NCBI RefSeq assembly: GCF_001039355.2
Contig: NW_019776157.1
Span: forward strand, 595,232-659,231
DNA length: 64,000 bases
Direction: 5' to 3'
Source of the DNA: Lingula anatina
Taxonomy: Eukaryota; Brachiopoda; Lingulata; Lingulida; Lingulidae
In this document: piece after piece, positions 1-15,100 of the stretch
Numbering within the stretch: position 1 is the stretch's first letter
Layout of the letters: each line of letters opens with the position of its first letter
The notes under the pieces: model-generated
The model's input: the letters and a program-made list of their open reading frames with translations, nothing else
Told to the model about the DNA's origin: nothing
Database searches by the model: none
Translations under genes and position numbers: made by a program

Positions 1-180
1 TGGTTAATTTTGTATGACAAAAATATTAATTTTATTGTACTGAAAATTAAATCAGAACAATATTAAATTAAAATTGATTTTCAGTTTCAAGAGCAAGCAC
101 TTTAAAATAAGTAGACATTTTCAAAATTTTAGTTGCAAATTGATAACACCATTGATGACATTATTGAGTATTCTTTTTAG

Positions 181-1221
181 TGTATTTATGGATGCTATGT
201 CCACTCAGCCTTGTTGTCAACATTTCACCGACGCTGCTACTGGCTCTTGCAGGTACAATTTCAAACAACATCATAGAATACAAGAAATTATAGTATGTTC
301 TGAAGAGCTGCATATATTTGAGCTTAGCAGTGTTTGTGAAAATTAGCTAATAATAAAGATAAATCTACAAAAGAAATGTTTGTCATTACTTATGCTTAAA
401 TTGAAGATGAGCAACTTTCGAAATTTCAGTTAATTATACCAAAGATGAACTGTAAAAAAAAAAAAAAAGAAGTTAACTTGTTTTATCCAAAATATAATTT
501 TTCCTCCAGAACCCAGACATTGTTCTGGTTCACTATCTCAATGTGCCGTCCATTGACGATGCCAAACTGAGCATGCCCAGTCTCAGCCACTGCGAAAAGA
601 AAGAATGGAGCAAGGAGGAACTTATTACTCAGCTGAAACCAATGTGTAAGTAACACGTGCCTTGGAATGTCAGGCCTGTAGCCAGCAGTTTCAAAAATGT
701 GGTTCATTTTCTGAAAAAAGTGGACCTTTTAACGTGTACCTTTCACGTCTACGTAGATAAAATTTAAATCAGAGGGGACCTTTTCCCAGCAAAAAGGGGG
801 TTCTTTCTAACCCCCCCTCCCCCCTTGCTGCCTAGCAACAGGCTTGAATGTTGATGATTTTTTTCCTACAGTTGAAGTAGAAAATAAAGTAAGATGTAAA
901 AGCTAAGCTTAAAGCTAAATACCTGCCACAATTAGTGATTAATGAGCTTTCCTTTTGTCTGTATGGATCTGGTCAATCCTGAATTATTGTACCACCAGCG
1001 TTAGCGCTGGCGGTTCGAATGCGCTTACTCCAGGTGGTGGTACAATATCCGGAGGCGGTATCGCCTCTCTGATCCTCTAGTTGTGAATAGTTTCTGCTCA
1101 AAGTTTCAAGTTTCTTTAAGTTGATAAAATTCAGTGTTTTCATACATTTTTAAACAATATTATGGTGTTGGTTCCAGTTGCTGTTGCCAAAGACTTAGAG
1201 AGTGGCCACACAGAAACTCTG
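181..1221 (+). CDS. Camta: CAMTA exons encoding the end of the CG-1 DNA-binding domain
   Basis: Exon 181-252 is phase 0 and reads [20 protein letters not shown] and on to WLLQ, a hallmark of the CG-1 domain. Exon 510-645 continues with [13 protein letters not shown] and ends [12 protein letters not shown], again family-typical, with a gtaagt donor after base 645. A 44-nt exon at 1178-1221 restores phase and encodes [14 protein letters not shown]. In vertebrate family members the equivalent stretch is longer and different, so this small exon is supported by splice sites and phase more than by similarity. Upstream CG-1 exons are missing because the window starts in an intron. Confidence 0.9.
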
Positions 1222-4200
1222 GTAAGAGAAAAATCTTTTTAATTTTGCCTGATTCAGAGCAGTTTGGAATAATTTACCGCATTTCATTGAGCCAGACCTC
1301 TTTGGTCATTAAGTCATGTTACTGCCTCCAAAATGTTCCCCAACATTTTCTCATACACATTTAATGTAATAAAACTTATTGATGGTATAATTCAGATGAA
1401 ATTTTACAATTCTTTAGGAAAGTGTATCTGACATTTAATCACTTTTCGCATTCATTTATTTCAAATACAACTTCTTGACTTGTATTGTATCCATTACTAT
1501 CCAAAAGCAGATGTAGTATGTAAAACACTACCATCTATTTTCAGTCTGACGAGACCCTACAGTCCATAGTTCAGCAGATGCTCTCCCAGCAGCACCAGCC
1601 TTCGCTCCCAGCCAAAACACACGAATGTCTGTGCGAGCAAGGCTGCACCTCCATGGACACGTGCACGCATACCAAGTGTCGAATCATCTCGCCCAAATCG
1701 GAGCACCTGGCCACTGCTGCGGTCACTCACAAACTCTTCCCGCAGCAACTGGCCACTCTGCCTACTGGTCAGAGGGTCAGCCTGGCCATGCACAATAAGG
1801 GTGTGGTCCTCAGACCCCCCGGGGATCAGGCCCAGCCCCTGATACTCAATCTGTCTCAGTTGCAAGCCAGCAATGGCTTAATTATTCTCAGTGGTAACGG
1901 CTCGGCGCCGATATCTATCATCGATGGATCTGTGATATCGCCACACCAAATGAACAAGCACAAAGAGAGCACTGAACAAACGGGTTCCTCAACTTCTGGT
2001 CATCCACAGATCTCTTCGGCCACTGGTCACAACTCTGGTGGTCAGCAGGTTGTCATGACAACAGTCAGCGGCAGTCAACAAACACAAAAGATGGATGCTT
2101 GTGACATTACCACACAGCATCAGCAGCCTCACCTGGTTGCCATGGCAACGTCTCCACCTCAGGTCAAGCCGGGAGTGGTCAAAATGGACACTCAGTATGG
2201 CCGCCTCCCACCTGAGATGACCGCCATGACCTCGGTGTCCAGCAAACTGACCGCCTCGTCCACCAGCAGTGTTGGACCAAAGCTGGACTATGGCCAAAAC
2301 CTTGACCTCTCACCAGATGAGATTCACAAGACATTAACTGCCAACTTGCCTCTAGGCCACAACGCGAGTGCGGGCTCTGCATCCCACGATGCAATGGACA
2401 CAGGAAGTAACCTGATGGCATCGCCCCCTAGTGGTGACATTAATTTTGATGCCTTCGACATGCTAGAGTTGTCGGATCTCGATCAGCGCTCCACCAGTGC
2501 GGGCGTGTCCACCAACACGACGTGCACGATCACGTGCGCCAGCTGTCTGGATAAACAGAAGCACCAGGTGAAGACAGAGACCAGAGAAGGCATAGCTAAC
2601 ATCACAGACTTTGCACCAGACTGGGCTTTTTCTGAGGTACAATTATATTATATTATATTATATTATATTATATTATATTATATTATATTATATTATATTA
2701 TATTATATTATATTATATTATATTATATTATATTATATTATATTATATTATATGTTCTTAGTCATTATATTTCGCTTTCTTCTAGTCTCAGGATTTTAAA
2801 ACTTTGGTCGGAAGCATTCAGATTTCATGCAATACACCACAGAATTTATTTGATTTGGAATTAATGTTGTTCTTTTTAGTACTATTGTTCATATTTTTGA
2901 TAAAAATGATAACTTTCCATGATGTCAAGCTTACAAAATAAAAAATGTCATTGTCTTCCACTTGTAGTCACAGTAACACAGAGATTCTGGTCACAGCATC
3001 TTTAAATGTTTGGTTTATTTATGCCTGCAGAAATGTCATTGTCTTACACTTATTTCAGGGTAACACCAAGATTCTGGTCACCGGACCCTGGTACTCCACC
3101 ACCTCTCCTTACAGCATCACATTTGATGGTGTTCAGGTGCCAGCAGCCCTGGTGCAGAGTGGGGTTCTACGCTGCTTCTGTCCACGTAAGTTTTTATTCA
3201 TTCATTTTTTTTTTTTTTTTTTTTGTACATAGTTGTTCAAAAATCTATTGTACTTTATTGTACAGAAACAAGCTGAAATTTAAGTTTTTTGTCTTCTCTC
3301 ACATAAGTGCATTTTGAAAATTAGACATTAAGAGCTTGAAAATGAGTTTATGGATCTCGATTTTCTCAACAGTTTTGGATAGGGTATACCATATTGATAA
3401 AGGGAAAAGTGTAGTAGTTTCAAGGATTTTTACCATATAAATGTCTAACATGTATTGCATACATTACCTTTCAGTACCACACATTTTATCGCTTCAAAAC
3501 TTCACCTTTACTCTCTCATGAAGCATTTGTGTTCATGTTATTTGCGATTCAAAAATATTCACAGTGTTGAACCACTAATTATTCTTAGAAATTTCTGTTA
3601 AAATTTCAGCTCACTCCCCTGGCCTGGTTACTATGCAGGTAGCCTGTGAAGGATTTGTTATCTCTAATTCTGTAGTCTTTGAGTACAAAACAAAAGATGG
3701 CATAGCAGCCAAGACAAGACAACCCGAGTGGACCAGGGTTTGTGGTCAGTATATTCAGTCTGGTTGAAAAATTTCATAAAACAGCTTCTAAAATATTGTC
3801 TAGCATTTTTGTCAACTTAATAAACACCGAGTGATGTTTCAGAATTTAATTTAAATTGTACTAGTTATCCATAGTTATATCTTCAACTGTAATATGTTAG
3901 GAGCATATGCATATAAGATTTTTTCTGTAACAACCATCTATAAATGACCACCACATGCAAAATATTATGATATTTTTGATGAGGTATTGGATGCCTTGTT
4001 GTACAAGTTGAAAAGACATAACTTGTTTGTAAATGAGATTTTAAAACATTGCCATATTTAGAAATTAGTGTATCTAATATTTCTAATGTAAATTAGGTGT
4101 ATGGAATATTTCAGAGACCCAGTTGAAGTTATCACTGCTGCAGAGGCTGGAGGCCATTGAGAAAAGGTTGTCACCACCACCAGAAGGAACATCCAAGAGT

Positions 4201-4800
4201 GTGCTCTATCAGGTAGTGCACTTGTTCTTGTCTCATTAATAGCAGTGTAATGTGATCTCAGGTAGCAAGATTGCTGCTAGTGTGCTTAAGCTTTGTGGTA
4301 TCAAGTATCCAGTATGTCCTTTCTTCGTGACCAATAGAAAAGTCTTTTTTTTTCACAAAAAATATACAACCAATATTCCAGTGGTGTCAAGGACAAGGCC
4401 AATTTTCCTTTCTTGTGATGTTAGAGTTTGTGCTAATATTCCTAGACTGTTCAAGTAGCAGTCTTTTGGCTTGGTTTCATTCAAACTTATAGCATTTTAT
4501 TAATATTGAAATATTCTAGACTAATCATTTTATGTACAACTTCAACCCACTGTGTTCCAATCTAAATAAAAAATAAATTATAATAATAACAATAATAATA
4601 ATTATTATTATTATTTTATTATTACTATTATTGTTGTTGTTGTGAGGTCAAAGGCTTCAAAATATTTGGGACATTTATATAAAGTTATGACATCAATTCT
4701 ATTTTTATATTATCAAATTCCTTATTGCTTTACCACATTGTATATAATTATTATCATGATAATTATTATATTCATAATGATCAGTAGATGTAGACAGAGA

Positions 4801-4855
<55 letters not shown>

Positions 4856-5255
4856 TCAGTGTGCCCGTGGAAGACATACGGAGAGTTTTGAGCACAAAGT
4901 CATCCACCAGTGCGAGGAGCTAAGTCGCAGGGTCTGGGTGCAGTCAGGACATTTACCCACAGAAAACTCCTATCATGGCATGACCTTGTTACACCTGGCG
5001 GCTGCGCTGGGATACGCCAAACTTATCAATGCTCTTATCAAGTGGAGGTAGGTGAAAATAGTTTTGAAGAAGTTGACAGTATTTCAGTTCATTTGGCTAG
5101 TAAACTTTTTCGGAATGGTTGATTGAATTTTACTCATTATGTTGTGTTTTATTTTATAGCATCAGCGTAGTGTTGTTATAAATTATTTTAGAACATTGAG
5201 ATTTTATGAAATGCACCACATCAGAATTTATCATTTTATTATTATTATTATTATA

Positions 5256-5296
<41 letters not shown>

Positions 5297-6088
5297 GAAA
5301 TAATGTACATTTTTATTAAATCTTCTTATGTCCTTTTAAGCAGATGGCAGGTTTGAAGTCAATGAATATTAAAGCCATGCTCCTTGCCAATTTTTTTAAT
5401 ATAATTATTAACTTTTTTCCTAAAAATATCTTACAAGTTTGTACTTTAAAGTATTTGATTGTTATTGATAAAGAAATAAAATCTGATCTTTCATGTGGTT
5501 AAAACATTGTAACTCTAATGTTTCAGGACAGAGAATCCTAATCTTGTGTTGGAGTACGAAGTGGATGCTCTGTCTCTTGATGATCAGATGTCTACTCCAC
5601 TGGTATGTCATGCTGAACATACAATTTTCACTTTAAATATCTAGAAAATTTTGAATAAGATAATGCTCTACCATAAGAAGCAGCCATGGCTACGTTACTT
5701 TTTCCCTGAAACCAGAATATTCTTTCAAAGATATCAACATACCAGGCAAAAATAATATGATGAACTGCAATGTGAAACTAAACTAACTATGGGTCTTTAT
5801 TTAACATCATTAGAGCAACTGATATGTAAAAAATAGTAAAGTAAAAAGATAAAGTAAACCCATTGCTAAAGAGACTGTACTTGATTTACCAATTAGGCAT
5901 ATTGTTTAGACCCTTCATCACATGGCCTTGATCACAAAGTAGATTTCTTGATGTAAACCCTAGAGAGTAGGATGTAGATGAAAAACAATGTTGTCTCTTT
6001 ATATGCTACTTTTCTACCATCACTCTGCAGGAGGCAATGGGAATCATATTTCATAGTAATATCCAAGATGACAAATAATCCATAGACT

Positions 6089-6148
<60 letters not shown>

Positions 6149-9100
6149 TTTTCAATCACATATATCACTGACTGTGTAATGTCTCCTTTTCAGCTTTGGG
6201 CGTGTGCCCTAGGCAAGACAGACGCTGCTTTGGTGCTGTACCACTGGAACCGCTCTGGTATTGAAGTGTGCAATCGTGACGGCCTCTTGCCTCTCTCAGC
6301 GGCCTCCAGCCAGGGTCACCTCTCACTGGTCAGCCAGATTGAGATGTTGGAGAAAGCAGCGGGCAGCGTGGTCCTCCCGCGATCCCCCCTCCCCCAGACC
6401 AACCCATGTCCATTCCTCAGTGTCACATCCCCCAGCACCCCGGTGACCTCTACCTTACCTCTGACCTCAAACTCACCTTTGACCTCTGTCTGTAACCATG
6501 GCAGCAACGCTGGTGGTTGCAACACGGGGGCACTGCAAATTGAGATTCCCGGCACTTCGACGCCTAAGTCTGTCACAGCTGCTGAGCGACGGAGCAAGAG
6601 GAGAGCCCAGCTGAAAAAGAGATTCTCCGTCGACAGCAGTCAGTATTTCTCCCGACCAATGTCCGACTCTGCAGCCAGTGGGCAGCCGGAGTTCCACGTG
6701 ATTCGGTCAGCGAACTCTGACCCTCATATCAACTCTGACCTCAACACATTCACGTCTGACCTTATGAGTCTGGACATGACACCCCTGGAGCCCACAGACA
6801 TGGCGGCCTCGCTCGGAGGAGACCTCCCCTTTGGCTGCCATCGAGACACGCTGGATTTCCGAGATCTGCGACGTCTGCCCTCTGCCATGGGGGGAGAGGT
6901 GGTCACCATGGAGGCTGGTGAGTGATGTTTCTTTCTTTCTTTCTTTTGTCGATTTTTTATTTAGTTATTTGTTTTTAATAATCATTGTTTATTTTATTTA
7001 TTTATTTATTTTATTTTGTTTATTTATTTATATTGTTTTTGGAGCAGTTTGACAAAAACAATTTAAGTCTGAAACTTGATCTGAACTTTTAGACTTAAAT
7101 ATTGGTTTCAAATTGTGTCAGTTCAGGATGAAATTGCATTGAAGTCCATCAAAATAGAGTGAATGTTGGTCTAAAAAAATGCAATGTTTTACTCAGTTGG
7201 GCTATTACTGAGTGCTTTTGGGTCAAAGGAGCCAAAAAATGTTGATTTTAAAGTTTAGACCAAACTTCAAGTCTATAATAGTTTCAATAATGAAAACAAT
7301 TCTTGATCGACAAAATTTTAAATGTATGTAAATCTTCTCTAACCCAAACAAATTGACTTTTAAGTTACCAATTCATGAAAACTTTAAATGAAAGCATGGT
7401 CCTATTGTTGATTGCTTTCAAAATTTGGAATGGTTATATATTTTCAGAGAACTTCTCAGGCAGCGACAGCCCTATCATTGATGTGGAGGCAGTGTCATCG
7501 GATGACGAGGGACAGTCACATTCTACAGGTGAATTGCTTTGTTTTAACTCTCAGGCCACAGGATCCACTAGTTGTCTTTTACTGTATACCATGTCCAAAA
7601 CCATTGAGAAAATTGCGATTGATGAACTTTGTTTCAATTGAATTAGATATCATACTAATCTGTTATTTTCTTATCATCAGGAGAGTTTCAATCTCAGCGC
7701 CAGATGGTCACATTAGCCAATCAAATCATTGCTGCCATGCCTGAGCGAATCAAACTGTCTCCAAGTCGCGCAGATGACTCGTCCTTCACACTGCCACGAG
7801 AACGCAGCAGCTCCTACAGCTCCTTTAGTTCCTACGGCTCGACAAACCCAGCATGCACAGAGGATTCTGGGATATCTACGCCGATGGGTGATCCATTTGC
7901 GCTGGATGAATCTAGGTGAGGTTTCCAAAGTAATGGTAGTTTCTTCCAACGACATCTTAACACAAGAGTTGTTGCTACACAAATATTTCATTATCTACCA
8001 AAATGCCTTCATCAGGAAAATAAGGCTACATAATCAAACATCTATTCATTTGCTTTTGTTTTTTTTTTTATTTATTATTTAGAAATTTAGCACAGTATTT
8101 ATTTATAATATTTACTTTTTAATATTTTTTTATTTTATTTATTGAAGCAGGGGAAACTAGACAATATAATGTAATTCTAGAGATGGGGCGCAGCAAGGAA
8201 TTGGAGTCTGAAACTGGTATTATAAGTCACTGAGATTTGTATCAACCATGGCACTAGAGAGAGAGAGATTCATCATTATCTTTTTGAAAATTTGTCTATT
8301 CATTTATAATTATTTATATTTATTATGTTATTATTTCACAGATACCCTAACCTGGGGACACCACCAAGTTCCGTGAACAGTCCGGAATCATCATGTCTTC
8401 ACAGTCCTTACAGTTTCACCCTGGACTCTCCGCCACCTACCACTCAGGACTTCACCGAGTACTTCAACGCACCCGCCATCTTCATGGAGAGAGATTTCTC
8501 ACAGCTCACTCTTTCAGGTATGGCACAGAGTCAAAATGAATATTTTTGAAATAATTATGATTTTGATTCTTCTTCTTCTTCTTAATTATATTATTATTTA
8601 AGCAGGCTAATGATTTTCTTTTTGTACTGCTAATAAACACCCAAATCTCTGAGAAAGGCACTTGATATGCTGCTATAGGGTAAATATGGATGTAGCACAT
8701 CATTCTTTGCCAACTGAAAAAGAAAAGAAGTATTAGTAAAGAATAAAGATTTGAAAAAAAAGTGCTTTGAAAAGAGAAGCATTTGAAATTTATAGCATTA
8801 TTTTTCAAATTGATCATGTTTTGTCTTTTAGATGAAGAGCAGAGACGTCTTTATGAGGCAGCTAAGGTTATTCAGAGTGCATACAAAAAGTTCCGTGACA
8901 AGAGAAATCAGCAGCTGCAAAGACAGAGGCAGATAGAGGCAGCCATCTTGATCCAGAATTACTACAGGAGATACAAACAGGTCAGAACTTTCATTTATTA
9001 TCATGTTATAACTCTGACTTCAAGTGGTGTGCATATGAACCTTAAATATAGAGAAACACACTTTTGAAATGACCATTATAAAGCCATCCTATATGCCATT

Positions 9101-12100
9101 TAGAAGTTTCCTCATTTTACAATCGGAGTTAATTTCTAATCTCATATTCTTTGCCTCTGTCAAAATGAATATTTCGGTCAATATCTCATGTTGTTGTGCT
9201 CTTCAGTTCTGATCCTCATTCCTAATCCTCATCCCTGATCTCGTGTTCCTCACTTCTAATCCTTATGCCTTATCCTTATTTTTTTCATCTCATTATTTGC
9301 TCCTCATTTTTGATTTCATGTTGTGTTCCTTTCTTCAGTATTAGTACACCAGAATGATGTCCTCAACATATCTCATGTTGTGCTCCTCATTCTTGATCCT
9401 CATTCCTGATCCTCATTCATGATCTCATGTTATGTTCCTTTCTGCAGTATGTGTACACCAGAAAGATGTCCTCGGCTGCCGTCCTCATTCAGTCTCAGTT
9501 CCGCAGCTACGCGGCTCAGAAAAGGTTCAAGAAGACACGAGAGGCAGCATTGCTGATTCAAAACCAGTACAGGGCCTACAAAGAGCAGGAACGCTTAAAG
9601 AAGAGCAAAAACGAAGGGGTGATGATACAACAAAGATTTAGGTGAGAATTTTAAAGAAAAGAAAAAATCAAGGGGTACAGATACAAATGTGTTTCAGGCA
9701 TTTATCATTAGTTAAGAAAGAGAAAAATATGAAGTGGTTATAATAGAGCAAAGTCTCTTATGAGGACTTGGAATAATTCAATATTTTGGTGGCATGGAAT
9801 ATTTTTCAAAAACTTTTGGTTTCTGCAAAAATGGAAAATAGAAACTTTGCTTCTTTATTCGCATTAGTTTTTAAGGCTCAATGTGTTTTTTTTTAACTGC
9901 AGGAGCCATTATCAAAGAAAGAGGAAGGTCACGCCAATGGAGGCCCAAGGGTGAGTTGATTGTGCTGGTGTCGCAACCATTGTCACAACTAACACAATAC
10001 ACTGGGACATAGCCTTTACACAATGTGTTGAGATTTCACCGTCACACCTATAGCAATCCATTTAATATTTGGTAACATAGTAGTTGATATTGAATATTTT
10101 GAATATATGGACAAAAATGAAGAGTGAATTCACTAGCTTGTGCTGTCATGTAGTTGAAAAAAAAAATCACATTTTTCGTGACGAAGGATAATGCACAAAC
10201 TCACACTTTCTACCAAATAGAGGGAAATTTACTAATTTAAATCATCCCTGTTCTGTTGTGAAATTTCATTCCTAATTTCATTCCCAAATGGCACAATTTG
10301 AAAAGGAAAAAAGCTAGATTGTACAATTTCCATCTACCTTTTACACTCAGTCATAAGAGACCACAAAAAGGTCACATATCCTCTTCATAATAAACTTATA
10401 TAAACAAGTGCATAAATATTTTGTATATGAAATAACATATTCTGCCTTGGACTTTGCATCTAGTGCAGTATGATATCATTTTGTTATTTTGACTTGATTG
10501 TATAAAATGATGTTCCATGCATTCTGTTATTTATCATAAAAGATATCCAAGGTCTTGAATGTGAAGACTTCGCATATAAGCTAGTAAATTTTCCATAATG
10601 GGTTCATACTAATAGGAACCTTAGCATTATGTTTGGCTTTACCAAAAAAAAAAGAAGATATTTCAATATGATATATGTTTATACTCATTGGAAAATTTCA
10701 TTACTTATTGGTTTGGTAGATAGAAATTGATACAGCAGAGCACATTCAGAACAGCAAATCAAGTATGGTCGACCTATTTGAATGCTTGTTGCCTAATCCT
10801 CACAGGGAATCTATTCAGTGTCTAATTATTACATTTGTTAATGAAGCGGCAAGCTTTTTAGTGGGTTGCCATATTTGATCTGCGGATATGTTAGTCCGCT
10901 GTTCTGAATGCGCTTTTATTTTCCAGTTTGGTTAAAACAAAATGAAAACTGCCCCTGGTATGAGCCCAGTATATTAATAGCATGCACAGTAATGTTTGCA
11001 CTTTTTATTCCCCCTGCCAGCTATAACAGGTGGCCCTACTATGACAGGTATAGATATAGATACACTCAGCTTAGTGTGCCACCTACACTTTAGGTGCATT
11101 TAGACTTAGACTGCGATCCCGTAACCTTATCGTACTAACAGGATTGGTCTATCTCAACGGGGATTCTCGTTAAGGCGCAGTCAATGTAATCAGGTTAATT
11201 GTCTGGCACGCCCCCCTCGCAAAGCAACATGAACAACTTCATGGATCACAAAGTTTTCCTGACTTTACCCAAGTACTTTGAGTTAAGAGGGGGCATGCCA
11301 GACATTTAAGCTGCTTAAACTGAATGCAATTTAGCAAGAATCCCCGAGGAGTTACATCAATCCAGCTAGTACGATAGGATCATGGGAATGGGACTTTTGA
11401 CTCAAACTCTAATGGTTTTAGGTCTTAAATTTGTAATTTGGTAGCCAAAATGTTTTCCTGGCGATTTGATCATTTCAGATGCTGTGGGTTCATGCACTTG
11501 GCCATTCCTGGCCAAGTGTGATTTCCCACTGCCGACTACTAAATCACCAGTTAATCCAATTTAGTTTGGTGACAAATTTTGGACCTAAACTGATTGACTC
11601 TTAAGTGCGTGTCTTAACACATCCGATCTTGAATACATGGCATATATGTATGTGCATCATATACTGCTCTAGTGTATACTATGTGAAATTGCATATACAC
11701 TGCTGTCTTTGTGATGAGCACAGGAACATATATTGCAGGTATATGATATCTTGTATATGTGATGCACTGGATATATGCAATGTTTTATAGCATAGACCCA
11801 AGAGTGGTATATAGATTGTTTTCATATGCTTCTTTATGCAGAAAAAGCTGAGGAGAGTTCTAAGTCTCGGTAGTGAAGACTGAGGTTTTATGCAGCAATC
11901 CATGATGCTTATTCTTTGCATTTGATTTTTGTTATTGTTTTGATAGAGCTTACAAATCATACAGTATATATACAACATGAATAAGAGAGAGGGCAGAAAG
12001 GGAGGGAAGGGGGATTTGAGAACAATATTCAAAGCAATACTAAAGAAAAACAACTGTTCTCACTGTATGACTTTTAAAGCAGTCCATTTGAAGTGAAGGC

Positions 12101-15100
12101 TTAATAAGCAGCAGTTACTTTCAAGAAGTTTAGCGAAATAGAAGTGGTTTTGATTGAGACTTTTTTTTGCCATTAGATGTCAGTAAATCGTATCACACCA
12201 GCACTACTACATTATAAAAAATAAGATCATTTTAAAGAGATTAAACTTGCTTTTCTAAGTATGTTGCATAATATTTCAACCCTTCATAAAAATGACTTGA
12301 TCACATGGGTGACTTAGAAAAACATATTTAGTCTCTTTAGAAAAATGTTTTTATCATCATTACATAAGAGAGAATGATTGACCTATTTGTCCTTAATTCT
12401 ACCTGCTTCTTTATTCCATCAATTTAATGACACACTGTAAATGCTCCCAAGTTTCACCTGATACCACATGATATTGAACTGCCAATTGTTCACCTAGCTA
12501 GAATTGCCAATTGTCAACCTAACACATATAAGAACATGTGTCCCACTTTGCACAATAGATTCATAGCTTTAACAAGCTCTCACTTGTCACCGTTCAACAC
12601 CAGCCATCTCATGTAGCACAATGAAAAACCAATATAACCATCACAAGATCACATCTAACACAATTTTCTTACCTAGCACAATTAGTTCCACAATACCATC
12701 TCACCTAACACATTTTCACATCAGCTGTCTCATCTAACACAATGTGGCACCATATGTCCCGTCAACAGGATGGCACAGCATTGTTTTTGTATACAAAAGT
12801 CTTACGCTCATTCTTTGACTTAAAGAACGTGAAAATACATTGATGAACTGTGATATGCAACCTTAGTTGTTTGTCAGAAAGGAATTTTATCAACTGTGCT
12901 GTGCACTTAAAGTAAAGCAGTTATATATATGTAATTCTTCAGTGAACAGTTTTAATATTAAAATGTAGATTGTTCACCTAGATAGCACCAGTCCCTGAAG
13001 AGTGTGTTCCACACAGATAACCAAATATTGGACGTAAACATTGTTTTCAATATTAGCTATTGATTAAAGAAGAAACTGAAAAAATTGCTGCTTTATGCTG
13101 TATTAACAATTCTTATTTGCTACTATGAGTCTTAAGTATTTACGGGTTGAAAGTAAATTATTGTTAAAGAGACTAAACATGTTTTCTACCTTTGAGAATT
13201 CATGCTTAGTTTATTCAGAAATAATTTCCTTTTTTTACCACCATTACACTACAGACCATGGAAGACCGATTTCACTTATATCAGATTAGTCTTAAAGCCA
13301 GTTCATATCTGGTCTGTCCCAAACTGGTTTGGTCTGAGTGATGTCACCAGACAACCATATATTACAGCAAACAGAGGGTCCGGATCACACCACAACACTT
13401 AACAGTCTGTGCCTAAAACATTTTGTCCACCTGACCCTTGGGACCCCAGGGTCTTCTTTACTTTCTCAAAGCAGAAATATGGACCAATTGCTAAATATAT
13501 TCACAAATTTTTACCAGCATTTGGAATGGGGCCAGTTTATTATGTATATTTTGTTCCCAAGAGTGATTTAACATGATGGTTGAAGACCTGTAACAGCACA
13601 CCACAACCATTGACATAACTGAGGTTATTTCCAGTTTAACTTAGACCTATAGTGAACTGACATATGTACCGTAATGACTCAGTCTTTTTTATGGCGAAAA
13701 TTGTGAATTTAACAGATACTGTATATAAATTCTTGAAGTTAGGACATACCTATTGAGTGCTAGCAACAAAACTGAAAGGCAGGGCACCTTTTGAGTCTAT
13801 TCTATACAGCCAAAGCATCACAAATACTACACAGAAATATATTTTAATGATTCTAAACTTATTTATCTAAATAATTTATATTTTTCCTCATTGAAAAGAT
13901 TTAGTCATTACCTTAGTTTAAAAATCTCATGAGTTAATGTCCAGTTTGCTTGTTCCCTGCTGCTCACAGGATGCTAGTCTTAGATAGACGGCTACTTAAC
14001 AGGGTGAGTGTGCTGTTGTCACTGTGTAGAACTTTGAACATCTATCTTTGAAGGGCACATTCAGAACAATTTGATCCATGGACTAACTGATCTGCAGTTC
14101 AAATATGGTGCCACCCACTTTAAAGCATGCCGAGATTTAATTGTGTTGCCCCTGCTGGGACAGTGTGCATGGGAGGCGGGAATTCATTTTGAAGGGCATG
14201 CCATATTTGATACGCGGACTACTAAGTCTGAAGATCAACTTGGTTGTGAATGCTCTCTTAGGCCTTTAGAACTCGGGGCCTGATTTCATCAAAGAATTTT
14301 ACTCAGAAAATTGGTCTGTGCTATTGAGGGCTCATTCCCAATGAACATGTTATTTTACATTAATAGATCCAGCTCCATGGGGACTCACGCTGAATGCAAT
14401 CAGAATAACAGATTTACACTCGCCCTCTTGTTTCCAATGTACTTGTATTATCACTAGGTCCTATGTATTCTACTGAATGCCAAGAGGAGGCATGTTAATC
14501 TGGTTGTGGTTGCAAGAGTCTCTGCAGAGTTGTATTGTTCTACAGAGAATGATTTCATTGGGAATGTACCCTAAGAACAAAATTCAATTCTGATAAATCT
14601 GTTCTGTTGTGAAACTAGGCCCTGTTGAAAATTTAGACAACTCTGTATTATTTTCTGACTTCTAACTAGATTAAGAAGATAATTTCATTGTGTGTATGTT
14701 GTCTTCAGTGATAAAGTGTCATTTTAGTTATTTTTATATGTGAGTGATTTGATGTACGATTATATTTCATTATCTTTATAATCTATGTTGTGTTGCCTTG
14801 TATATAGATAACTTCTTAAAATGTTGCATGTCAATTAATTGACAAGTTTCTGACCAGTTTTATTGTTTGTCTTGTAGATGTATTGATATAAGACTGAATC
14901 CACTGATATTTAGGATCTTTTCACTTAGGACATTCTGTCTTTAGTGGTCCTTCTCTAGTGTTCTGTTTTGAGTGGCCTATTTAATTATGCAACTGGGGAC
15001 TTGACTGGTTTTTACAAGCTAGCTTCCTACTGGAAGTTTGAGATTTAAGCATGTGTTGCTTAAGACAGAAGAAATATGGCAAATTGTATGGACTGTGTTA

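Larger units (their letters stand above)
9951..13969 (+). other. First part of the long last CAMTA intron
   Basis: No exon with good coding character was found here. It holds two small inverted-repeat elements (10740-10913 and 11114-11394), a degenerate copy of the CTAACACA minisatellite around 12590-12750, and A/T-rich unique sequence. Confidence 0.6.

Noticed and set aside
986-1046. Possible tRNA gene (GGTTCGAAT B-box)
   Set aside because: No acceptor stem, D arm or anticodon arm can be drawn; only a hairpin is supported.
1557-2421. Open frames on the minus strand across the CAMTA central exon
   Set aside because: They overlap a family-matched exon with good splice sites, and have no recognisable content.
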